From the NCBI GenBank assembly GCA_021464525.1, contig JADRCO010000540.1, positions 1 through 31,279 on the forward strand: DNA of 31,279 bases, given 5' to 3'. The translations under genes and the position numbers were made by a program. Positions 24,001 to 31,279 of the stretch are shown in pieces. This DNA is from Rhizophagus sp. LPA8_4_AMF. Lineage: Eukaryota > Glomeromycota > Glomeromycetes > Glomerales > Glomeraceae. Numbering within the stretch: the stretch's first letter is position 1; each line of letters starts with the position of its first letter. Under the pieces are notes generated by a model that did not search any database, was not told where the DNA came from, and saw nothing but the letters and a program-made list of their open reading frames with translations.

Positions 24001-24681
24001 CGTAATACCAGTATACATATAATCTTTGGTGTTTAAAGGTAAAATTTCTTGCTTATAATCCTCAAGTGCATTGAGCAATAAGTTAGATGGGAAATTATTT
24101 GGTAATTCGTGAGGAGAGTCCTTACTTTTTGAAATATAATACCCTAAGAGAATACATAAAAATAATCGCTTTTCTTTAAGATTATTATCAATTCGATCGA
24201 TAATAAATTTTGGATTTGACGTGCGTATCGTTAGATCATTGTGAAGAGTTAATAAACGTTGATATTCCACAACTTTATCTTTAAAGTTATTAGTCTCGAT
24301 AGAATCATAAATATAATCTACAAAAGCAAATCTACGTATTTTCCATATGTCAAATTGATCATTTATCTCAATATTCAACGTGCGATTATCTTGAGCATCA
24401 ATTCCTTCAAATTCAATTTTTTCTTCTCCTCCAAATAACGTAGATTTAGACGTATGAATAGCATATCTGTATTGAATTTTTTCAAAATTTGATACCGAAA
24501 TAGTAACTGGATCGGATTTCCAATATGTTGGATTTTGAGGAAATGTTTGTCGAAGCTTTACGATAGGATTTTTCCAAGATCCTAATTCTTTTACATCGCC
24601 AAGAACTACGGGCTGTCCATTTCTTTCAATGTTCTCTGGCAAAAGAATATGAAATGTAAATGACAATGTATTATTTTCCAT
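12073..24681 (-). CDS. RNF213/mysterin-like giant AAA+ protein with N-terminal CBM20
   Basis: Twelve exons, minus strand: 24681-23785, 23704-22878, 22793-21024, 20937-19098, 19020-17880, 17792-17636, 17571-17037, 16968-16914, 16832-16727, 16652-15573, 15490-12238, 12171-12073. Phases agree at every junction, giving 3919 aa with a stop at 12073-12075. The start (MENNTLSFTFHILLPE) is chosen because an in-frame ATG 162 nt upstream adds only an (ATTTT)n-encoded stretch. Domains: CBM20 at about 1-120 (VVLGDVKELGSW); mysterin arm to about 1200; AAA1 and AAA2, the latter with SGQGKT; AAA3 with Walker A GETGCGKTS at 1772-1780 and Walker B WILFDK ending at 1829; AAA4 with GATGSSKS at 2081-2088 and VVLLDN ending at 2158; then a conserved LLNRFEKQ stretch and the C-terminal shell. 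In the family the Walker B residue after D is E; here it is K and N. No RING or RZ cysteine cluster is visible. Family role, from knowledge: cytosolic ubiquitin ligase acting on lipid droplets and microbes. Inference: an ATP-binding scaffold lacking ligase fingers. Confidence 0.9.
19021..19097 (-). other. GC-AG intron inside the AAA3 Walker A motif
   Basis: The exon ends GGC AAG and the intron begins GCAAGT instead of GT. The acceptor is ATTTAG and the next exon starts ACA AGT TGC. This restores GETGCGK|TSC exactly and keeps phase 0. The only nearby GT, four bases downstream, would break both phase and motif. The donor otherwise matches the usual strong context (AAG|GCAAGT). Confidence 0.8.
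20938..21023 (-). other. Intron with two competing acceptors
   Basis: The donor is ATG|GTAAAT. The acceptor with the better pyrimidine tract (TTTTTTCTTCAG, exon start 20963) leads to a TAG after 13 codons. The AG 26 nt further on (TTCATAG, exon start 20937) restores the long frame (W QDNVDLAQEKW). The second is used in the gene model. The first would give a roughly 1180-aa product ending before the AAA core. Confidence 0.65.
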
Positions 24682-24711
24682 ATGACCTTCCTTCGTATGA
24701 GATGAGAACGC

Positions 24712-24750
24712 AAAAAAAATAAAATAAAATAAAATAAAATAAAAAAAAAT
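24712..24750 (+). repeat. (AAAAT)n microsatellite in the presumed 5' leader of the RNF213-like gene
   Basis: About six AAAAT units, located 30-70 bases upstream of the chosen start codon. Read on the minus strand it yields the artificial hydrophobic run YFILFYFIFF in the longer open frame. Confidence 0.8.
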
Positions 24751-24904
24751 GATTAAATATACTATACATAGTTTCACAAAGGCTGAGAATCTTGTACAGT
24801 ACAAACATAAGATAGACTTTCTGTACAATCTACTCAGGTGCACAGATCACTATTTACAGTAAAGATGGCGCATGAAGCCATGATCATCTTCCTATTGATA
24901 AACC

Positions 24905-26160
24905 TTTCCCCATTTGTACATAATTATTTTAAATGATGCTAACGATTATAATGTTATTATTGAAGTCAGTGAAAACGAAAATAAAAAGAATTCGCACCCA
25001 TTCAGTTATTTTACGTGCTCATTCTCTTTATTTCAAAGGAGCATTTTCATCTTGTTGAATTAAAAAACAAAATGTCACGATCATCATTTTTAATAAACCA
25101 AATATTAGTTCAAATATTTTTAAATAATTTTATGACAATAATTCTTCATATTTTAATAATTAAATTAAATTTTAATGATAATAATAATATTTTATATACT
25201 AAGATATATTTACATTGGTGAAATTGATTTGACTGAACTGTCTTGTAAATATATTCTTAAATTACTAATCGTATTAGACGAATTACTCATTGGAGAATTA
25301 TTTAATCATGCTCAAAACTAGCTGATTACTGTATTACTAGTTGAAGGAAATTATAAAATTATTGGATTGAATCGATTTTTCTCTTCCTAGATAAAGAAAT
25401 TCTTTTTAAACTACTTGAGAAAAGATGATTTACAAACTAACGAAATTGTCGTTTGGGATCGTTTATTTGAATGGGCATTGGTTTGGGAAATGAAGAATTA
25501 TGACTGTGACAAATGAAGTAATGAATATTATGAAGCGTTAAAGAAATTATAATAAAATCAGACTGTATAAAGACATAATTCCTCAACAAATTTATGAAGA
25601 AATTGAAGTCTTTTAGCATAAAGGTATCTTTCCAAATGACAATCTTACCATCAAGAGTATAAAAGATTTTCAAACCTAAACTTATAAGGATAATTGTTAA
25701 CTGGATTAATAAAGAAGAACTCTGAGCTACTTCTCACAATAAGTTCAATCTGATGGTATTAGTAACGAAACATTTAATAATAAATGTAAAGCCAAATGAA
25801 TTAATTAAAATCAAACAATCAAATAAATTCTTTGGTGGATCTTGTTCTATCAATTGGAAATGATGTCACAAATTATGATTTATATTCAACGTATTATTAA
25901 TTTATTATTCGTCATTTATTTTCATTTGAAAACAGTGAAGATACTCAAAACATGAAAATAAGTCGTGTGATAAATTAATTATATATAATTGTTTATCACC
26001 GGATCTGATTTTGGTTTATAATTCGTTGTTTATGTATAAAAATCAATATATTACATGTTGATATTGGAGATAATAATCATGAAAATAATTTAAATACAAA
26101 TGAAATTTATTGATATTGAAGAAATTGGAATATTTATTATTATCTCATGTTTACTAATTG
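24905..26160 (+). pseudogene. Broken BTB-BACK-TLDc gene
   Basis: This is a decayed plus-strand copy of the BTB/BACK/TLDc family, which is abundant in Glomeromycotina. Recognisable parts in order: a BTB start-like segment DYNVIIEVSENENKK near 24943; the BTB end and BACK start KLLIVLDELLIGELFNH near 25255-25308; the BACK-type core NEIVVWDRLFEWAL near 25440-25480; EYYEAL near 25530; and a TLDc-like IKIKQSNKFFGGSC near 25805-25850. These lie in shifting frames with many stops, so no full product can be made. It sits head to head with the RNF213-like gene, with only about 220 bases between the two 5' ends. Functional copies act as Cullin-3-type substrate adaptors; that is family knowledge only. 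Confidence 0.72.
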
Positions 26161-27677
26161 GTCGCCAGTGATTTTTTTTGATGATATATTCATGCCTGTA
26201 ATTTTTCTGATGATGTATTTCATGCTTACGTGTTTTTATAGTTTATTTATACTTTCTCATCACTGGACGTTAGTCTCCATGAGATAAAAGAGTTATTTCA
26301 CGTGTCGCCATAAATATCAATGACTCCCCGTGAAATAACTATTACTAAATTAATATTTTATTTTATTTTATTTTATGTCAAGCAGGAGACGACGGAGACG
26401 TACAATGTATAACTAATTATAATTTAATATATATATACTGTATATATACTGTAATTACTATACTGTGTATTATTCACGTGACATTTATAAAGTGATTAAC
26501 GTAAGGTAAAAAACTTCATCTTACGTTCCGTAAAGGATTATAGCGAATTTACGTTAAGCACTTGTTGCTTACCGAATCTAAGGGAACTCTTATCTCATAA
26601 GTGGTCTATTTCAAGTGGCATATGCTAATTATGCTATATACTAGATATCGTTCAATAAGAAATAGTAATATCATGATAAACGATGACTATTGCGGCTTAA
26701 ATTTAAATTTGCATTACTGTTATTTTTCATTCAATCAAATAACAACTACCGTATTTTTTTTATAAAAAAGCTTGTTAACGTATGGAAAGATTGAATAATA
26801 TTGTAATTAGTTTCAATGATATTTGGACAACTGTACTATTGGAATAAAATTCTCACCAATTACTGTATATCGATACAATAAATCCTCTTAGTAAAGTCTG
26901 CTTCAATAAATTACGGTTGATATTCGAAGGGGCGTTGAAATTATTTAGTCATTTTAGCTTTTCTATTAATTGATATCGATCAATAATGCAGGTACTTTTT
27001 AGTTTTATTTATAATAAAATAATAAATTCACTGCAATCATAATTTTTTAAAAAAAAATTGCATCAATCTCATATAAATTATTTAAATTTCATTTACCTTG
27101 ATTTTTTTCTTTGGGAACGAATTTTTTTAAGGCTTTAATTTGAGGGAATCTTTTAGTATTACATAAAAACCAACAAAGCACAATTTATCAAATTTTTGAA
27201 GATTTAGTGGAAAATGATTATTTAATAAACTGGATCTAAAATACATCCTAATATTACTCAAGGAAACAAAACTAATATTTTTATTATTTAGGAGCAGCTA
27301 AAAGGCTTGTTCAAAGCGGAAATTTTTTTGGAGAGAAAAAAGAAAGGTGTTACGTGAAATGGATGAATGGATGATTATTTGGTAAAATACATCAATTTCA
27401 ATAGGAAACTTTATATAATAAATTCTACGCCGATTCTATAGGAAGAGAAATTCCCTTAAATATTCTTTATGATATTACTATTGGCAAATTTCATCATGAT
27501 GAAAGAATATTGCTGGAAAGGTTTCATAATAAAAAAACATAGATCTTTGATGGATAATTTAATTTTAAAAATTCGCTATAAAAAAATTTCATGTAATATA
27601 ATATTAAGACACACGATCTACAATTTCACATAATGCAATTTGGTAATATCACGCTATAAACATAAAAAAATTATTAG
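26161..27677. other. Non-coding AT-rich stretch
   Basis: No gene is recognised. Structures seen: an inverted repeat AGTTATTTCACG / CGTGAAATAACT at about 26290-26335, with CACGTG in the first arm; an (ATTTT)n run at about 26354-26376; and an alternating TATATACTG tract near 26430-26460. ATGAGATAA..GAGTT near 26278 recurs inverted near 26585-26600, which could be the ends of a small degraded element, but no target duplication was found. Confidence 0.45.
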
Positions 27678-27736
27678 ATTACAGGACGATTACCGGACAA
27701 AAATCGGACAATGTTGTCCTGTAATCGGCCTGTAAT
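27678..27736. repeat. 22-bp stem foldback
   Basis: ATTACAGGACGATTACCGGA... (27678-27699) and its inverted partner TGTCCTGTAATCGGCCTGTA... (27715-27736) match at about 20 of 22 positions around a 15-nt loop. The CCTGTAATCG motif is also tandemly echoed within each arm. It may be one end or the core of a MITE. No element boundary could be fixed. Confidence 0.6.
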
Positions 27737-27782
27737 TATAATCACTCAGTAATCACAACGTACACAGAATTCTGAAAACTGC

Positions 27783-28132
27783 GATAATCGATTAAGTTGA
27801 TTAACCGGTTAAAGTATCTCAAAAATCGGTTAATCAATTAAAATTATCCAAACTATAACTCTGGTCAAATTATCTAATGCGGCCCAGAGATGTGAAATTT
27901 TGGTCACGTGTACTCCGAACTTGAACAAATTTTTATTATTAATAATGTTTAAACATATGATTTTCATATAGCTAAATGATTAGTAAAAACAATTTGGTAC
28001 AATTCCCAACCAAAATAAAAACCAAAAGAAAAATTTTCATTTTTTAATATTAACCAATTAATTAATCGGTTAAGGCCCTTGGTTATTTGATTATTAATCG
28101 GTTAAGGTTGTTATGGTCGGTTCCAACCTCTA
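27783..28132. repeat. Cluster of AATCGGTTAA motifs, possible hAT-like element remnant
   Basis: Copies of (T)AATCGGTTAA or its inverse occur near 27785-27840 and 28060-28105. The right edge, read on the minus strand, starts TAGAGGTTGGAACCGACC, a plausible hAT-type terminus. The matching left terminus was not found, so the element is either truncated or misjudged. Confidence 0.35.
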
Positions 28133-28344
28133 CTCAAAGCATAGTTTACTCCATCTAGTTGTCTCCGTAAATATTATAAAAAAAGATTATTTTTCTTTTT
28201 AATAATCACTTTCGATAAAAATAGAGAATTTAAAATTATATAAACTCTTTTACCAACAGATTTGATGTATGTCACGCACATGATTAATATTGAACAATTT
28301 CATCATCAGGTATGAACATAATTTTAAGTTTTACAGTTTTAAGA

Positions 28345-29995
28345 AACAAGTACATCTAAAGCTTTCTTTTTAGAAATAACTGAATCAAAAATTTGAAATA
28401 GATATTCATCAATATGTTTTCAATAATTGATATAAATTAATGAGTATAAAACTATAACAGATAAATCGTTAATAGATATTTATTTAATATTTAGATTTAT
28501 AACGTAACAACATCATAATATAATATCCTAGTCCAAATAAATCTCGATGAGTTATTGAGTAATCATATAATAAATTTAAGCACTAAAAATATTTATCACT
28601 ATGCTGTCAATATATAATTGCATTTTCAAGTTTATTAACTAGTTATTAATCATTTGTTGGATAGTGCTCGTTAAATATTTCTTTTACCATGTCTAAAAAT
28701 AATTCTTTAACAGCATTTTGTTTTATTTGTACTACAAATTTTATTGCATCAAAGATTTGATTTTCTTGACAATTCTTTGTTCTTTCTATAGCAATGTCTG
28801 ATAAATTTCGCCAAATGTTAATCCTTTGGCCAAGCAATGGATACACAAGTTCTAATCGTTGGAATATTGAAAAAATTAAATCGCTTTCATTTAACAAGCT
28901 TGCATTAAGCTTGTCTATAAGGTTTTTAAACCAAATTACACAAAATTTTGGTATCTTTTTCTCTCTATCAGAAAAATCACTAAGGAACCAATCATCTAAA
29001 ATTTCTGGAAATATGTTTAGTAATCCTAAAGTGTTAGATTGAGATAATATATCTAACGATAAAATAATATCATCTCTAGGCCAACTTAGTCTATCGTTAT
29101 GAAGAAGGTTCGTAATAGCAGTGATATTTTCATTTGTCCAATTTCTGTTCAGACCTTCAAGTAAGAATAAAGTATGAGATCGGAAAACTTCAGACACGCC
29201 ATATCGAAAATCTCCTGAAAGTCTCTTAAAATGAAGTCTCTTAAAATGGTATTCTAAGGCAACAGCATCATCATGGGAGACACATACTCGAATTTGTTCA
29301 GTAAAATACTTAAAAATGCTTTTATCAATTTCGTTATTGTGAAACAGCACATCATTCGTTCCAAAGTTTTAAAAGAGAGTCTATATTGTGACATAATTGA
29401 ATTAACCACTAAAAGAAAAAAAAAAATAATAAAAAAAAATTTAATATTATTTAATTAAAATCAATTAAATCAAATATAAATTTTTACCTTTGTAATCTTG
29501 ATGTAAGATTCAAATTTAATCTTCTCATTATAAGGTCTAATAATTTAACATTTTTCAACGAATATTGCTAAGATTTCATCAGAATATTTTAAGTATTTTA
29601 AACGATCAATGAAGGTATAATTGGGATCAATTTCATTCGCAATTACAAAATAATGAGCCAATCAAATTTCATTTGAGAAGCATTATGAACTAGAGTCATA
29701 ATATCGGTATACATTTGATCTTTTGTGTCTAAAGGCAAAGCTTCTTTTTTATAATCTTCAAGAGAATTAAGCAATGATCCAGATGGAAATTTATTATCCA
29801 GTTCATTATGCGTTCTTTGAACGTCATATCCCAAGAAAAGACATAAAAACTGTCGCTATTCTTTAAGTTTATCACCACTATGACGTAAAATGAAATGATG
29901 ACCTGATGCGAAAATTGTAAAATCATTGTAAAGAGTTAACAAGTGTAGATATTCCAAAACTTAGTCTTTAAGGTTATCAGAATTGAGAGAATGAA
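28345..29995 (-). pseudogene. Truncated duplicate of the 5' part of the RNF213-like gene
   Basis: Exon 2 is well preserved as an open frame at 28646-29350: VSHDDAVALEYHFKRL, FPEILDDWF, LGQRINIWRNLSDIAIER, each nearly identical in type to the main gene. The exon-1 part (about 29495-29995) has NSLEDYKKEALPLDTKD and SQMKFDWLII, but it is split between two frames. An exon-3 piece is detectable near 28351-28440. The intron between exons 1 and 2 is retained with its ACC/TTTTAG borders, so this is a DNA-level duplication and not a retrocopy. Homology begins at about codon 130 of the main protein, after the CBM20 domain, and no AAA core follows. HFKRL is tandemly repeated within exon 2. A frame change near 29350-29370 cuts the start of exon 2. 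It is a broken copy. Confidence 0.85.
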
Positions 29996-30197
29996 AATGA
30001 TTAGTTTGCAAGCCTCAAAATCATTTTCTAGTAAATACACACCGAAAAATAGATAAATGACGGACTACGGCTGAGTATGACAAAGCTTGTGATCATAAAG
30101 GGCACACTGATTGGTCAATCATACCACAAAATCGTTAATTTAATGAGTAATATATAAATCAATTAATTAATCATCTTTCTCGCGTTGATAAATTAAT

Positions 30198-30833
30198 ATG
30201 TATTTAGACATAAAAAGGTATATATCTTGTATATATCTTATATTTTTTCTTATAATTTTCAGTTTTCCAGTAAAAACTAAATCATGTTGTCCAAAATATT
30301 GGGTCATTACGCACAAAGAATTACCCAGAAAAGATTTGAAAGTAAGTAGTATAATTACAAATGAAATTTATTATGTGCTAATTTTTTACTTGTATAATTA
30401 AACCAAATTAAAGGCACTGGAGTTCCAAAAGCAGTTAAAAAATCTTACTTCAAATGGTTCAGAATCTACTTCTACTCCAACTATCGGTTCAATTCTTAGT
30501 ACCATAGGTGTAATTGGCACGGCTGGTACTGGCACGTTCGAACTAGCGAAATATATCCGTGATGAAGCTAAAGTAGCGGTGAAACCAATCGAAACAAAAA
30601 TTGACAATGTCAAAATGAAGGTAGCTAATGTCGAATCAAAGGTCGAAGCTGAAATTGATAAACTTGAAAAGGTGAGCTATGATAAATTACTTAATGATTA
30701 TTCTTTAATAAAGTACGCAATTACTAATGTTAAATATTTCATTCAATCTAGAAACTGGATACGATTAGAAGTGAATTTCATCAAGTCTCTGAAACTTTAT
30801 CTTAAAGCTTCTTTTGATGAACTAAAGAAATGA
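30198..30833 (+). CDS. Small coiled-coil protein, unknown function
   Basis: Exons 30198-30341 and 30414-30833 join in phase 0 through an intron with donor GTAAGT, a TGCTAAT branch-like site at about 30376 and acceptor TTAAAG. The product is 187 aa and ends FDELKK. Downstream of the intron it has a glycine/threonine/serine-rich, weakly hydrophobic stretch (TIGVIGTAGTGTFELAKYI). A predicted coiled coil follows, with heptad-like spacing (VKPIETKIDNVKMKVANVES), then a basic-aromatic tail. The N-terminus is uncertain. The first exon contains a second possible 45-nt intron (30218-30262) whose removal keeps the frame (172 aa) and deletes a hydrophobic segment. A CCAAT-like box (TGATTGG) lies near 30110, and AATAAA occurs near 30993. 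No family is recognised. Confidence 0.65.
30218..30262 (+). other. Possible retained intron encoding a hydrophobic segment
   Basis: Donor GTATAT, TTATAAT, a T-rich tract and TTTTCAG give a 45-nt intron, a multiple of three without an in-frame stop. Retained, it encodes YISCIYLIFFLIIF next to the N-terminus. Removed, the product starts MYLDIKSFPVKTK. Confidence 0.5.
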
Positions 30834-30839
30834 ATTCAT

Positions 30840-31078
30840 CTCTTTCTTCTTCTTCCTGATTTATCCTTTATCCTCTATAATTTGCACTACTTTCTAATCT
30901 TTTTCTGCACTTTGCTACAAATTCTTTAAAATTTCACAGCTTTAATTGTAACAAAATTTTTCATATGTAATATATAATGCTGTATAAATCCAAATAAAAA
31001 AACTTTATTAATTTGCATATAAGTTATGTGTAATTTGAAATTGCATGACTGACAATAGTAGTTTATTTTCTTGGGAGT
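30840..31078. other. 3' flank of the small gene
   Basis: Pyrimidine-rich sequence just after the stop, then AT-rich sequence containing CAAATAAA near 30990. It is the probable 3' UTR and cleavage region. No gene. Confidence 0.5.
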
Positions 31079-31162
31079 TCAAAGTTCAGTATCTAAGGCT
31101 TCATTTAACTCTTCTGGACATTTATAAAAAAGTGCTACATTCTTACAAGGTAATCTTACCAT
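31079..31162 (-). pseudogene. Short C-terminal-like coding fragment
   Basis: This is a 27-codon minus-strand frame reading MVRLPCKNVALFYKCPEE and ending in NEALDTEL before a TGA. The composition is protein-like, with cysteines and little low-complexity sequence, so it may be the last exon or a remnant of a gene extending beyond the right edge. No family is recognised. Confidence 0.3.
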
Positions 31163-31279
31163 TAATCTCCATTACAAGATAATCTCTTATTATTATTTAA
31201 TTACTGGAATTTCACCATGAAACGAGCATAGCAGGCTTTCGATTTTATCACATAAATTTTTTTGATTTATCACATGATG

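Noticed and set aside
24682-24843. Upstream in-frame ATG for the RNF213-like gene
   Set aside because: It adds 54 residues, part of them encoded by an (ATTTT)n microsatellite. CBM20 begins right at the ATG at 24679-24681.
26278-26605. Candidate element with ATGAGATAA(AA)GAGTT inverted ends
   Set aside because: About 15 bp of imperfect inverted match without a target duplication. Chance is plausible in this composition.
30284-30341. Start MLSKILGHYAQRITQKRFE, a mitochondrial-presequence-like N-terminus for the small plus-strand gene
   Set aside because: It is attractive, but it reaches the donor in phase 1 while the downstream exon needs phase 0. I found no acceptor that would join them.

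Overview
This window is strongly AT-rich eukaryotic DNA with short (about 45-90 nt) GT-AG introns. Its gene families (giant RNF213/mysterin-like AAA+ proteins, BTB-BACK-TLDc proteins, 'AAA-ATPase-like' proteins with a LITRP..FGKST P-loop) are heavily multiplied in arbuscular mycorrhizal fungi. The best guess is a Glomeromycotina genome, probably Rhizophagus. That assignment rests on recognised families and base composition, not on a database search.

Layout. 1-2200: mostly non-coding. It holds a 604-bp foldback hAT-like MITE (401-1004, 8-bp target duplication) and a decayed ORF fragment (1323-1634). 2224-5338: a non-autonomous CACTA/EnSpm-like element with a 3-bp TGA duplication. Its interior carries an array of about fourteen exon/intron-like modules on the minus strand. 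5395-6762: a broken AAA-ATPase-like gene (minus). 6917-12000: almost gene-free, with a few intron-like remnants related to the array and one unrecognised 89-codon ORF. 12073-24681: the main gene, on the minus strand. It is an RNF213-like protein that I could assemble from 12 exons with all phases agreeing (11,760 nt, 3919 aa). 24905-26160: a decayed BTB-BACK-TLDc gene, head to head with it. 26160-28340: non-coding, with foldback and repeat motifs. 28345-29995: a broken, intron-retaining duplicate of the 5' part of the RNF213-like gene, lacking the CBM20 domain. 30198-30833: a small plus-strand gene encoding a coiled-coil protein. 31079-31162: a short minus-strand C-terminal-like fragment.

The RNF213-like protein has an N-terminal CBM20 (starch/glycogen-binding) domain, the mysterin arm, the AAA+ core and the C-terminal shell. 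Both Walker A lysines of the two normally active AAA units are present. However, the Walker B glutamate is replaced in both (LFDK and LLDN), and no RING or RZ zinc-finger cysteine cluster is visible. It therefore looks like an ATP-binding, hydrolysis-poor scaffold without ligase fingers.

The most unusual structure is the module array in the CACTA-like element. Its intron-like parts are conserved (donors GTAAGTTT or GTATACTT, a TACTAAC-like branch point inside a GAAACGTT...AACGTTTC palindrome, then a T-tract and AG). Its exon-like parts are 20-53 nt long, and in the low-coordinate half they are unrelated to each other. Partial plus-strand relatives lie near 8212-8407 and 11680-11722.
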